Shown here: positions 43,351-52,357 of the stretch, piece by piece
Position numbering within the stretch: position 1 is the stretch's first letter
How the letters are laid out: every line of letters begins with the position of its first letter
Virus record (IMG/VR): IMGVR_UViG_3300011113_000664
Location: 62,001-126,000 of that record
Direction: 5' to 3' (one strand)
DNA length: 64,000 nucleotides
Source: a virus
The notes under the pieces: model-generated
Database searches by the model: none
What the model saw: the letters and a program-made list of their open reading frames with translations, nothing else
Told to the model about the DNA's origin: nothing
Translations under genes and position numbers: made by a program

Positions 43351-44607
43351 TTATATAAAATTTCTTACTTGTGAACCTACTCCTGATAATGAAAGCAGCA
43401 GTTCACTTCTTTTTTGTAATTGTTCTTTTAAAAGTATTATTATAATTGTAATAACTAGTTTTGTTACATAGTTTCTAATAAAATTAAAAATAACACAGAA
43501 AAATATATCATATATAGTATCAAATATTTTTTCAATTAAATTTTTAATTTTTTCAAATATCTCAGGTATGCTAACTGAAAAAGTTTCATCTAAATTCATT
43601 AATTTATTGATTATATTAATAATAAACATTACACCTGGTTGTTTCATTACAATCATAAGTAATGCTTCAATAATTATTTTTATGATACTTTTATGATAGT
43701 CATTCTTAAAATTTGTTGTTGAAGTATTTGTACCAAATTCAGGAATTAATGTATTAAAACTTTCAACAGTTGGATTAGAAATAACAGCTTCAATTTGTTT
43801 TACAGTTAAATCTATGTTTTCTTTAAAACAACTCGTATCAACATTAAGACCTTTTACTTCAGTATCTAATTCTAAATCTAATAATTTTTTTAAATCTAAT
43901 TTAAATACATCTTTATTTTCGTATTTTGTATATGAACGAACTAATGTTAAAAGTTGGGCATCATCTCTAGAAAAATTGGTATGAAATAAAAGATTCATAA
44001 TTTCAGCCACAACTACTTGTGAACTAAATAATGGTCCGATTGATTCTTTGATTATATCAAAAATTGCTTTCTGACTTAATTCAGGTAATGTTATTTTTAC
44101 ATTAGAATTTGGTTCATCATAATTGATTTTAATAGGTACTGGGCCAATTGCTACATTCACATCAATATTTGGTTGTGGTAAAACATCATCGACCATTTTT
44201 TTAAAAAATGGATTGGACATCATTTTAGATGCACTTGAACCTGAAATATTAACTTTTCTAAGACTATCACCAACATCAAAACTTTTAATTGACATTGTTA
44301 TACCACTTTGTAATGATGGTGGTAATATACTATTTTCAGATAAGTTTTCACTTATTGAATCGTAAATTGAATTACTAAATTTATCTAGTGTTTCTTGTTT
44401 TAGAATTGAAGAAAGTGCTGTTTGAACAAGTGTTTCTAATATGTTTTCACCTACTGTTGATTTAATTAAATCAAATATAAACTCTATTGGGTCATTACTG
44501 TCAGATATTAAATCATCAAATGAAATAGTATCCATTTGACTATTAGCTAAACTAACATACAATTTTATTTTTTCAATAACTTCTGATTTATCCTTAGATA
44601 ATCCCAT
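43351..44607 (-). CDS. Baseplate-unit protein with C-terminal hydrophobic segments, 418 aa
   Basis: Unrecognised. Helical N-terminus, then a stretch with DVNVAIGPVPIKINYDEPNS (beta-like), a long helical middle, and two strongly hydrophobic segments at about 307-330 (IIIEALLMIVMKQPGVMFII) and 373-396 (including LVITIIIILLKEQ). These could insert into a membrane on infection, or pack in the hub. It follows the gp6 gene by six bases in the same late unit. No T4 counterpart can be named from sequence. Confidence 0.5.
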   Translation of the reverse strand: MGLSKDKSEVIEKIKLYVSLANSQMDTISFDDLISDSNDPIEFIFDLIKSTVGENILETLVQTALSSILKQETLDKFSNSIYDSISENLSENSILPPSLQSGITMSIKSFDVGDSLRKVNISGSSASKMMSNPFFKKMVDDVLPQPNIDVNVAIGPVPIKINYDEPNSNVKITLPELSQKAIFDIIKESIGPLFSSQVVVAEIMNLLFHTNFSRDDAQLLTLVRSYTKYENKDVFKLDLKKLLDLELDTEVKGLNVDTSCFKENIDLTVKQIEAVISNPTVESFNTLIPEFGTNTSTTNFKNDYHKSIIKIIIEALLMIVMKQPGVMFIINIINKLMNLDETFSVSIPEIFEKIKNLIEKIFDTIYDIFFCVIFNFIRNYVTKLVITIIIILLKEQLQKRSELLLSLSGVGSQVRNFI

Positions 44608-44613
44608 AATATA

Positions 44614-46434
44614 TTAACCTAATTTTGATATTGTTACTTTTACATCCGTATTATATTTTATTTCAAAAATTCCATCATAAGAATTGTAAAGTGTTCCATC
44701 TGTTAAATCGATTTCTCTTAAAGTTCTATCGTTATTAACAAAACTAGTTTGCATTTCATTATTAGAATAGTTCTCACCTACTTTATTAAAACATCTAATT
44801 GAGTTTATATTTATTACATTTGGTACATTATTGATTGCTTCAATTAATCTACCAATATAAATATTTTGCCCAATAATGGCTTTATTTATTGAATGAAAAT
44901 CTAATACTTCTTTAATTGTTCTTGCAATAATTTCATAATCATTATTTGTATTTCTTTCAACTAATACATTTATTTGATATGCAATATTGTAAATTTGTCC
45001 ATCTTCAACTTCAATATAATCATTTACCATTCTATAGTGAGTTAAAAATTCGGCAATATTTTCCTTTAATAAATCTGTTGATGTATTTGTTAAATAACCA
45101 TCAGCACCTAAACCAATTATATTGAAAATAACTTTATTATTTCTTAATGAAGTAATAAACTTGAATGGTACACCATATCTACCATCCATTCTAAATAAAA
45201 TAGCATAATAATCTTCTAATGTAACTGCTCTATTTTGCGCTCCATAATTATAAGAAATCATATTCCTAATTTCTTCAATTGTTAATGGGTCTTTTCCACC
45301 CAATGCAGGAATAGGATTATTACAAACCAAAGAATTTATAACAGATTGATTTACATTTGAATTTGGTCCATTAACAAGCATGTTTTTATTTGTTACAATT
45401 GTTACTGTGTTTGGACCTAAATTTGTATTTAATCCACCACCAACTCTATACTTTATGAAAATACTTGAATTTGCAGGTATTTTTTCACCTAGCGATGTAT
45501 TATATAAATAAGCTTCAATTTTTGAAAATTCAGATAAATTTTGTAAAGCATTATTAAAATTATTTAAATTGCTATCACCACCTCCAAATGTTATCCTACA
45601 ATTACCATTTTCATTAAATTCTTTAATAAATTTCTTTTTAACTTTTTTCCAATAACCTTTTCTTACACCATTTTCAGAAATAACAGGTGATGTTTCAACA
45701 AAAACATCCGTTTCGGCTAAAAAATCAACTTGAAAATATTGTAAATCTTGGTCGTTGAATTCATCATCAGTTGGTGTTGTGGAAATATTACCTGATTTGA
45801 CAACAATTGATGTAATATCAATAACATCATCTTCAGGAAGAATGATTTGATAAAATGGTATTGCTTCTTCTGTTGTTACGAATCTTTTTGCAATTCTTGT
45901 TGCACCATTATAAACAATTTCTCTTTTTGAAATTCTATAAGATGTGACTTCACTAAAATTATTTAATATAGGTATGATTGTTCTATTTGGTAAACCTTCA
46001 ATTGAAACGCTTGATGAAAAATCAATATCATATAAAAGTTCAAAGGCAACACTACCATTTGTAAATTGTGTTCCTGCTTTTACAATTGGTAGATAATTAC
46101 TATTATATGAATCGTTTAGTGCAGGAACAATAACATCCATATCAATTAATGTAACAGCAGGTTTTTTATTTGGTAATTTTACACCAAGATTTTTAGCAAT
46201 GTTAAATAAAGATTTTTTTAATTGAGCATTTTCAAGTTGTGTTTCTTGAAATGTACGGTCAAGATTGAAATAATTTGATTCTGATGTACCTGCTAAAATG
46301 TCAATAAAAACAGAACCAACAGAATTATCCTCTAAATTTTGGAAAACATCGGGATAATTTTGTTTTATGTATGATTTAATCTCTTCCCTTAACTCATAAA
46401 AATTTCTTTTATTATAGTTTAAAACTGTTGCCAT
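44614..46434 (-). CDS. Baseplate wedge protein, gp6-type (J-like)
   Basis: 606 residues; T4 gp6 has 660. The N-terminus (NYNKRNFYELREEIKSYIKQ, then DNSVGSVFIDILAGTSESN and NYFNLDRTFQETQLENAQ) is diagnostic of gp6/baseplate J-like proteins, and IEEIRNMISYNYGAQNRAVT with LEDYYAI in the middle is the other conserved signature. Gp6 dimers form the continuous inner ring of the baseplate, linking wedges and starting sheath contraction. The late element lies 11 bases upstream in the shared divergent region with the 140-residue gene. Confidence 0.92.
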   Translation of the reverse strand: MATVLNYNKRNFYELREEIKSYIKQNYPDVFQNLEDNSVGSVFIDILAGTSESNYFNLDRTFQETQLENAQLKKSLFNIAKNLGVKLPNKKPAVTLIDMDVIVPALNDSYNSNYLPIVKAGTQFTNGSVAFELLYDIDFSSSVSIEGLPNRTIIPILNNFSEVTSYRISKREIVYNGATRIAKRFVTTEEAIPFYQIILPEDDVIDITSIVVKSGNISTTPTDDEFNDQDLQYFQVDFLAETDVFVETSPVISENGVRKGYWKKVKKKFIKEFNENGNCRITFGGGDSNLNNFNNALQNLSEFSKIEAYLYNTSLGEKIPANSSIFIKYRVGGGLNTNLGPNTVTIVTNKNMLVNGPNSNVNQSVINSLVCNNPIPALGGKDPLTIEEIRNMISYNYGAQNRAVTLEDYYAILFRMDGRYGVPFKFITSLRNNKVIFNIIGLGADGYLTNTSTDLLKENIAEFLTHYRMVNDYIEVEDGQIYNIAYQINVLVERNTNNDYEIIARTIKEVLDFHSINKAIIGQNIYIGRLIEAINNVPNVININSIRCFNKVGENYSNNEMQTSFVNNDRTLREIDLTDGTLYNSYDGIFEIKYNTDVKVTISKLG

Positions 46435-46445
46435 TTAAATAGTTA

Positions 46446-46460
46446 TTTTCCTTAAATAGT
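46446..46460 (-). promoter_or_regulatory. Late-promoter-like element before gp6-type gene
   Basis: ACTATTTAAGGAAAA (minus strand), 11 bases before the ATG at 46434; 11 of 15 match. A second ACTATTTAA lies directly at the ATG. Confidence 0.5.
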
Positions 46461-46469
46461 GAAATTTTA

Positions 46470-46484
46470 ACTATTTATAATAAA
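46470..46484 (+). promoter_or_regulatory. Late-promoter-like element before terminase-small candidate
   Basis: Exact ACTATTTATAATAAA, four bases before the ATG at 46489 and divergent from the gp6 copy. Confidence 0.7.
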
Positions 46485-46488
46485 GTAT

Positions 46489-46911
46489 ATGCCAAGACCT
46501 AAACGCTCCAAATTATCTCTAACACAGGAAAGTATCGAAAAACATATGAATGAAGTTTATGGTATTTTAGAACACTATAAACAAATGGGTGTTAGACATT
46601 ATAACTTTGTACTTAGAATCATCGAAGAATTGGGTTCAGATAGCATCGAAGACCCTGTAAGGCTTCAGTTGATGGCTCAACTTGAGCAATCAAGAAACAA
46701 CTCCCTAAATGCTTTTAAAGAGTATTTAAGAATGAAGACTGATTTAATCACCAAACACCTTAATAGTGTTAAAATTTTTGGTGATTTGGATATTAAAACC
46801 AATAAAAGTAAAGCTACATCAGGCGATAATAATTCTTTAAGTAAAGAAGACCAAGATGAGGTTCAAAAAATGATTCAAGAATTAATGGATATGAAACAAA
46901 CTAAGTTTTAA
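46489..46911 (+). CDS. Helical protein, terminase small subunit candidate, 140 aa
   Basis: Basic start (MPRPKRSKLSLTQESIEKHM), then long helices (ILEHYKQMGVRHYNFVLRII, LQLMAQLEQSRNNSLNAFKE). A central coiled coil of this size resembles gp16-type small terminase subunits, and no other candidate exists near the gp17 gene. No DNA-binding domain is certain, so the call is tentative. A strong late element ends four bases before the ATG, and the gene lies alone between two minus-strand units, overlapping the convergent gene by four bases. Confidence 0.45.
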   Translation: MPRPKRSKLSLTQESIEKHMNEVYGILEHYKQMGVRHYNFVLRIIEELGSDSIEDPVRLQLMAQLEQSRNNSLNAFKEYLRMKTDLITKHLNSVKIFGDLDIKTNKSKATSGDNNSLSKEDQDEVQKMIQELMDMKQTKF

Positions 46912-47480
46912 TTTTCAAAAATTATTGAATTTAGTTTGTCTAAATTTAAACTTGGGTTTGGAGAATAGGAAAAAACATCAATATCCTTTAAAAATATTAT
47001 TGAGTTGTCTTCTCTATTTTTAATGTTTATTTGTTTTAGATTTAAATTATATTTATTACCTAAATAAATAATTAATTGACCAAGTGATTTGATTTGGTCA
47101 ATTTTGTATTTTTCATAATATGAAAATTCTTTGTTTGAAATTATTTCATCAACATTTTTTACATCAATAATTTCATCACACCAATTTAAAAAATTATCAT
47201 TTTCTTTTGTTAGTTTACCTGAGTTTTCAAGGGCAATAAATATTGAGTTTTTATTTATTTTGTTAATATTTGTTAAATTAGTATAATATGAGTCATCATA
47301 AAATTTATGAATTGACCCATCTTTCTTTATAACATATGCAGGAGCATATTCTTTTTTAGCTAATGAAAGAATATATTTATCAAAATCGTTTCTTAATGTA
47401 TCAAGAAGTATAATGTATTTTTTATTACATTTATCCTTAACACAATTTTCAATCGGATTTATTAATATTTCTTTAAGCAT
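46908..47480 (-). CDS. Degenerate amidase_2-like (PGRP/T7-lysozyme fold) protein
   Basis: 190 residues. The pattern YVIKKDGSIHKFYDD (about 49-63), NKNSIFIALENSGKL (about 76-90) and following helices resemble N-acetylmuramoyl-L-alanine amidases of the type 2 fold (YVI..DG.I, then N..SIGIEL.N.G). But where those enzymes have a His pair in the first strand, this has YIILLDTLRND (23-33), and no C-terminal His/Cys zinc ligand is visible near FSYSPNPS. So it may bind peptidoglycan or another ligand without cutting, or my alignment is wrong. It overlaps the exonuclease gene by eight bases, an unusual partner for a lysis enzyme. Confidence 0.45.
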   Translation of the reverse strand: MLKEILINPIENCVKDKCNKKYIILLDTLRNDFDKYILSLAKKEYAPAYVIKKDGSIHKFYDDSYYTNLTNINKINKNSIFIALENSGKLTKENDNFLNWCDEIIDVKNVDEIISNKEFSYYEKYKIDQIKSLGQLIIYLGNKYNLNLKQINIKNREDNSIIFLKDIDVFSYSPNPSLNLDKLNSIIFEN

Positions 47481-48192
47481 TTAAACAAAGTCTTTTCATT
47501 ACTTTCCCTGTTAATACAACATCCATTTCGCAATAATCAATAATCTTTTGTAGATTTTTTTCTTTATGAAATGTTGAACCAACCATTGAACCTTCCATTG
47601 CATTTTTATGTGTTTCAAGTCCTAAACAACTTGCAACAGCATCTAAAGAAACAAAGTTTCTTGTATTTAGTTGCCAAAGAAGAAATATATCTTTAAATTT
47701 TGCAGATAATTCCCAAGGTTTTTTATCAAAAATCTTAAAAATTGTTGGGATTTGTAAAATATTGTTAACAAATGCTCTTTTAATTATAAAAGGAACATCA
47801 AAAGTGTTAATATTATACCCAACAATACATGTTATAGGATTTTTTGATATCTTTTTGTTAATAAATGTAAAAAAATTGTTAATAATTTCTTGTTCATTAT
47901 CTTCAGATGAGAATGAAACAGTTGCAATTTCATCATCTTTAAATCCACCACAAGTAATAACAACGATTTTACCATATTCCGAATATAGTGGTGACTTTTC
48001 AAAGTAAATTTTACTTAAAAGTTCATCAGTTAAATCAGAACGATATTCATTATCCGCATACCATTTTGCTCTTTTTAAAAAACTTGCTGCTAAAGCAGGT
48101 TTTTTTTCTTTACATTCTTCAAAAGATGCAAATTCGGGAACGGTTTCAATGTCGATAATGATACCATTATCAATATCAAATTTTGTAATCAT
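47473..48192 (-). CDS. 3'-5' exonuclease, DnaQ/PolB-like
   Basis: 239 residues. DEDD exonuclease motifs: ExoI IIIDIETVPE (Asp14, Glu16), ExoII CIVGYNINTFDVPFI (Asp in NTFD), ExoIII YCEMDVVLTGKV (Tyr-x-x-x-Asp form). It matches predicted PolB-like exonucleases, which occur alone, not fused to polymerase. A proofreading or repair role on DNA ends fits its unit, with RuvC-like, UVR-type and metallophosphoesterase genes. All acidic residues seem present. Confidence 0.85.
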   Translation of the reverse strand: MITKFDIDNGIIIDIETVPEFASFEECKEKKPALAASFLKRAKWYADNEYRSDLTDELLSKIYFEKSPLYSEYGKIVVITCGGFKDDEIATVSFSSEDNEQEIINNFFTFINKKISKNPITCIVGYNINTFDVPFIIKRAFVNNILQIPTIFKIFDKKPWELSAKFKDIFLLWQLNTRNFVSLDAVASCLGLETHKNAMEGSMVGSTFHKEKNLQKIIDYCEMDVVLTGKVMKRLCLNA

Positions 48193-48198
48193 AAAATA

Positions 48199-49773
48199 TT
48201 AATATAAAACTTCGTTTGAAAAACTAAAACCTGAATTTTCACAAACACCAAGTAAAAATCCGGGCAATTGATTATTACCTAATCTATCTAAGATAAACTC
48301 ATCAACTGAACAAACTGATGGTAATGAAATTTCCATATAATTTGTTCCTGCATTAAATGAGATATCAGTTGAATGCCAATGACCGTTTACAACTAAATGA
48401 TATCCTGATGTACCAATACCATAAAGATTAACAAGTTCATGACCTTTCTTTTTAATTATTTCAGCATCACCATGATGTGCAATAATACATAAATCATTCA
48501 TTTCATGATTTTGAACCTTTTCAACATAAACAGGTTTTCTAGGTATATTTACTTGTAAAAATCTATCTTCTTTAAATTCTCTATCAATCATATGATAAGC
48601 AATCAATGAACCTGTTCTCTCTGAATCATCATCTCTATCTTTACCTATGCGGTCATGATTACCACCAATGTATGTAATTACAATAGGAAATTCTTTTCCA
48701 AGATTATTTCTTAATGTATCTAAAAATTCTATTTGAGAATCAACACCATAAAGTATTTGGTCAATACCAACTAAATCCATTCCTCTAAGGTGTTCACTAC
48801 GCATACCACTTGTCATCACGGATTCAAATAAATCACCACCAAAAAGAATATAAAGACTATTAAGATTTTTAAATTTAATATAATCAACAGTCTTTTTAGC
48901 GATTTGCATCATTCTTTCATGAGCAATATCTTTATTATAACCTCTACCAAATACAGGATTTTCATATTTTTTACCATAATGTATATCTGAATACATAAGA
49001 TAACAAATATCTGAATATTTACCTAATATGTCAGGTGTTTTAAGTTCTTGCTCTTGTTCGGTTCTATTATAGAACCTTTCAATAGTTTCTTCAATGAACT
49101 TTTGAATATTTTCAAGGTCATGAATCTTTTCTTGACTTTCAAAATATTTTTTTTCAATAAATGATGCTCTTTTTTCAACAATTTTATTAAGACTTGCTGA
49201 TGCTTTATTTTTCAAAGCGAATTCAGCAATCTCTTCCTCTGTATGTTCTTCAAGAATATGCAAAGGAAACAATGTATCTTTTGTAATATTAAAACATCTT
49301 AAAATCCTTTTAAACTGTTGAAATGTTAAATAAGGAAAATAAGAAGAAACATTCATCATTGTAACATGTGGATAATGTTGATGAATTGTTTCAAGTTGCT
49401 GTCTTGTTAATTTACCTATAAAAGGTTTTTCACCATGAATATAAATTGTAAATGAATAATCTATGATTTTATTATTTTCATCACGATTTGTTGTCCATGT
49501 ACTTCTACTATCATATTTATCTTCTTTATCAACATTAGTTTTAAATGTAACATTTTTTACATTCTTTTTAGATGCTAAATATTGATTATAAATTTCTAAT
49601 AAATCTTTATAATTTTTAGTTGCTTTTGTTGCTTTACCAACCAAAACTTTTCTGACAAACCCTTCGTATTGTTCAGTTTGATTTATTGATGTATTATTTT
49701 TAATGCAATTTTTGATAACATCAATTGCTGTGTCAACTCTGTTTTCGGCTGACAAATAATTTTTTCTAATCAT
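48199..49773 (-). CDS. Calcineurin-like metallophosphoesterase with N-terminal extension, 524 aa
   Basis: The C-terminal part (about 255-475) holds all metallophosphoesterase motifs: SDIHYG (Asp263, His265), FGGDLFE (Asp314), GGNHD (372-374), AHHGD (His434) and GHWHS (His465, His467). The N-terminal 250 residues include a helix-turn-helix-like region (SSYFPYLTFQQFKRILRCFN) and helices that may bind DNA. Relatives include Mre11/SbcD-type nucleases, but the partner ATPase (gp46/SbcC type) is not in this window. DNA end processing is a reasonable but unproven role. Confidence 0.85.
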   Translation of the reverse strand: MIRKNYLSAENRVDTAIDVIKNCIKNNTSINQTEQYEGFVRKVLVGKATKATKNYKDLLEIYNQYLASKKNVKNVTFKTNVDKEDKYDSRSTWTTNRDENNKIIDYSFTIYIHGEKPFIGKLTRQQLETIHQHYPHVTMMNVSSYFPYLTFQQFKRILRCFNITKDTLFPLHILEEHTEEEIAEFALKNKASASLNKIVEKRASFIEKKYFESQEKIHDLENIQKFIEETIERFYNRTEQEQELKTPDILGKYSDICYLMYSDIHYGKKYENPVFGRGYNKDIAHERMMQIAKKTVDYIKFKNLNSLYILFGGDLFESVMTSGMRSEHLRGMDLVGIDQILYGVDSQIEFLDTLRNNLGKEFPIVITYIGGNHDRIGKDRDDDSERTGSLIAYHMIDREFKEDRFLQVNIPRKPVYVEKVQNHEMNDLCIIAHHGDAEIIKKKGHELVNLYGIGTSGYHLVVNGHWHSTDISFNAGTNYMEISLPSVCSVDEFILDRLGNNQLPGFLLGVCENSGFSFSNEVLY

Positions 49774-49787
49774 AAAGTAAATATAGA

Positions 49788-50300
49788 TTATTTTTTAATC
49801 TTTTTAATTTTTTCTCTGATTTTAACAGCTAATTCATAATTTTCTGTTTTCAGAGCATCATCTAATTCAGATTGAAGTTCAATTTCTGTTTTTCTTCTTC
49901 TTTTTGTTTTTATCTTAAAAAGGTCAATAACATATAAAGTTGTGAATTGCTCACCACCGCTATAATGAACTGTAACAGGAATTAATAAATCAATAAAATC
50001 CTTTTTAATATGTTCTTTTTTATCTTCAAGTGGAATCTGTTCCCAAGTGTTAATAAAATCAATAAATTCACTATCAACAAGAGTTCCTGTTAAGTACATT
50101 ACTCTTTGAGATTGTTCTAATATTGGGTCTAGTGCTTCAAAGAATACTTCAGGATTTTCATAATCTTTTGAATATTCATCAAAAAACTCCTCCACATCTT
50201 CAGGAAGAATCATTTCACATGAAAAATATGAAAATCTGTTAATAGTTGTTAGTAAATCTACATAAATCTGTGGTTTATCTTTTTTAGTATTCTTTTTCAT
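49788..50300 (-). CDS. Protein with C-terminal UVR-type motif, 170 aa
   Basis: The last 30 residues (ELQSELDDALKTENYELAVK then IREKIKKIKK) fit the UVR motif of UvrB/UvrC and Clp-control proteins, a helical hairpin for protein contact. The main body (about 15-130) is mixed alpha/beta with no recognised fold. I chose the ATG at 50300 (MKKNTKKDK), which leaves a 17-base overlap with the RuvC-like gene; a longer frame from 50333 is possible. It may recruit repair proteins, by motif and by location between nuclease genes. Confidence 0.65.
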   Translation of the reverse strand: MKKNTKKDKPQIYVDLLTTINRFSYFSCEMILPEDVEEFFDEYSKDYENPEVFFEALDPILEQSQRVMYLTGTLVDSEFIDFINTWEQIPLEDKKEHIKKDFIDLLIPVTVHYSGGEQFTTLYVIDLFKIKTKRRRKTEIELQSELDDALKTENYELAVKIREKIKKIKK

Positions 50301-50904
50301 AATGTTTCTTAAAAGATGCTTTTGCAAGAGCAATTGAATCGGTTATATCATAGTTTTCAGTCTTAAAATTTCCATTCCTATCCAAAATCCATGAAATATT
50401 TTCATACTCCTTTGCTATCTTTTCAAATATATAGCTTTTTGGGTCAATTTTTCTTGATTTAAACTTTAAAATTGTCTTATCTTTTTTTGCATCATACTCT
50501 GTCATTTCAGGACAGAATAATCTTCTGACCTCATCCACGCTCATAAACTTTGGAATGATACCCAAAACATCCCTCAAGATATAAGAACAGATTCCATTGA
50601 ATTTTAACAGTTTATTAACAGTATAAACATTATTAGATTTAACCAAAGGCTCTTCGACAAATATATCAATTATTTCATAAATTTTTAATTCTTCAACAAA
50701 TTTTTTAAACCCATCACCTTTTACAATTTCAGGGTCTTCTTGACAATCTTTTGTTTTTGTCATTTTAAGTGCTTTGACAGAGGTAAGTTTAAAATTTTCA
50801 TTAAAAATAGAAACACCAATACAACTTGTTGATATATCAAAAGATAGAAACACTCTATCTTTGGGTATCATTATACCCAAATCTTTAAAATCAATAATTT
50901 CCAT
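50284..50904 (-). CDS. RuvC-like Holliday junction resolvase
   Basis: 206 residues, RNase H fold. First strand FLSFDISTSCIGVSIF with Asp23, second acidic site DIFVEEP with Glu84/Glu85, and a C-terminal YDITDSIALAKASF with Asp186/Asp189: the RuvC-type catalytic set. It would resolve branched DNA before packaging, the task of endonuclease VII (gp49) in T4, which is an unrelated enzyme. First gene of the repair unit, with no late element before it. Confidence 0.82.
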   Translation of the reverse strand: MEIIDFKDLGIMIPKDRVFLSFDISTSCIGVSIFNENFKLTSVKALKMTKTKDCQEDPEIVKGDGFKKFVEELKIYEIIDIFVEEPLVKSNNVYTVNKLLKFNGICSYILRDVLGIIPKFMSVDEVRRLFCPEMTEYDAKKDKTILKFKSRKIDPKSYIFEKIAKEYENISWILDRNGNFKTENYDITDSIALAKASFKKHYEKEY

Positions 50905-50921
50905 AATATTATAATACGATA

Positions 50922-52322
50922 TTATACCACCAATCTAATATTAAATGGTATTACTGTAGAAGGTAATTTTTTAACAGGTTCACTTAATTTTCCTATTCCT
51001 ATTAATTCACCTGCTGCATTATAAAGTCCTATTGATGTAATAAATGTTGGTGCTTCTTCACCAGCTAAATATGCACCTTCGTATGTTGAATTTGTTGTTG
51101 ATGCAAATTCATTTGGTCCGGCAAGACAAATAATATTTTGAACAAATTCTGTTGTAATTGAATCAAATTGAGAATTTGAAATTGATGTATTTGTAAAATA
51201 TATTTTAGCAAAATTTTTATCACCCGAATATGTAAGTCCTGAGTTAATTCCATTAAATCCTGAACTTGTTCCTGCTGTATATCTAAAATTTGCTACTAAT
51301 GTTGGGTCAGTAATAACAGCAAATCCTTTATCTTGATATAAAATACCAACAGGTTTATCAAAAGCAGGATATGCTGTTGCACCATCGGTAACACCATCAT
51401 ATGAAGCATATATTTTTTTACTTTCATCCCCTAAAACACTTGGGAACTGATTAGTTTTAGACCAAACATCCCATAATAAATTATTTGAAAGTTGTCTAAC
51501 TTTAACCACTATAGTAAATGTTTTACTATCATTAGATACAGGATTATCTAAATGTGCTTTTAGTGTTAAAGAAGTAATTCCGGGTGTATTTATTGGAAAC
51601 CAAGAATTTTTATTTATAACAGCTTCACCAACTGTAAATTTTACATTGTCAACACCTGTTGGAGGTGTATATTCAATATATACTTCATCATCTGTATTAA
51701 GTATTACAGTAGAAAAGTCATATTTGTTACTAGCATCACCTGTTACTGTAACAGTTGTTGATGTCAAAATAGTAATTTCAGTTCCTTTATCTTTTGGTAC
51801 AGCAATATCATTTGAGTATAAAAATGTTACATTGGTATTAAAATCATTATCAGCAGTTGGTTCAAAACCAAAATAATTTTTTCTTTTTTCTGAATACCTA
51901 CTGTTTAATTTATTTCCAATAAAAGTACTAGTAGAAGGTGTACCATCAAAACCAAAATATGTACCATAAACAGTTGTTGCTGTTTCAACGCTGTTTAAAG
52001 TAACCGGAAGAGTTAATTTAAAAGTTTTACCATCAATTAGTTCACCATATTCACCTTTTGGTATTTCAATAACAATTATGCTGTCAACATTTAAATCTTT
52101 TAAGGCAGTACTATTATAAGTGTTATAATACTCATTTAATTCTGCTGAAGTAATTGGAAAATTAAAAGATTTAAATAAATTTGCATAAGGTGTTGAAGTA
52201 TTAAGTTTTTCTGCATAAGTATACAAAAGTTTATTCCCACTTAAACTTGAACTATTTCTATATGGTACTTTTTGAAAACCACCTGAAGATACAATTTCTT
52301 TTAATCCATCTTGTGCTGCCAT
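50922..52322 (-). CDS. Tail fibre/adhesin-array protein with GLY-type C-terminus, 466 aa
   Basis: Beta- and Thr-rich. The C-terminal 40 residues, FITSIGLYNAAGELIGIGKL then SEPVKKLPS, match those of the 684-residue gene (YITEAAIYDQNNSLVAIGKL then NNPIKK). They also resemble the ITEIGLYDxxGNLIA motif of P2-type tail fibre proteins. The N-terminus (LKEIVSSGGFQKVPYRNSS) differs from the four adjoining paralogues. It has its own late element 11 bases upstream and is the last gene of the array. Probably part of the receptor-binding apparatus or its baseplate anchor. Confidence 0.6.
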   Translation of the reverse strand: MAAQDGLKEIVSSGGFQKVPYRNSSSLSGNKLLYTYAEKLNTSTPYANLFKSFNFPITSAELNEYYNTYNSTALKDLNVDSIIVIEIPKGEYGELIDGKTFKLTLPVTLNSVETATTVYGTYFGFDGTPSTSTFIGNKLNSRYSEKRKNYFGFEPTADNDFNTNVTFLYSNDIAVPKDKGTEITILTSTTVTVTGDASNKYDFSTVILNTDDEVYIEYTPPTGVDNVKFTVGEAVINKNSWFPINTPGITSLTLKAHLDNPVSNDSKTFTIVVKVRQLSNNLLWDVWSKTNQFPSVLGDESKKIYASYDGVTDGATAYPAFDKPVGILYQDKGFAVITDPTLVANFRYTAGTSSGFNGINSGLTYSGDKNFAKIYFTNTSISNSQFDSITTEFVQNIICLAGPNEFASTTNSTYEGAYLAGEEAPTFITSIGLYNAAGELIGIGKLSEPVKKLPSTVIPFNIRLVV

Positions 52323-52333
52323 GATATATAAAT

Positions 52334-52348
52334 TTTATTATAAATAGT
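52334..52348 (-). promoter_or_regulatory. Late-promoter-like element before 466-aa array gene
   Basis: Exact ACTATTTATAATAAA on the minus strand, 11 bases before the ATG at 52322. Confidence 0.7.
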
Positions 52349-52357
52349 GTTAAACAT

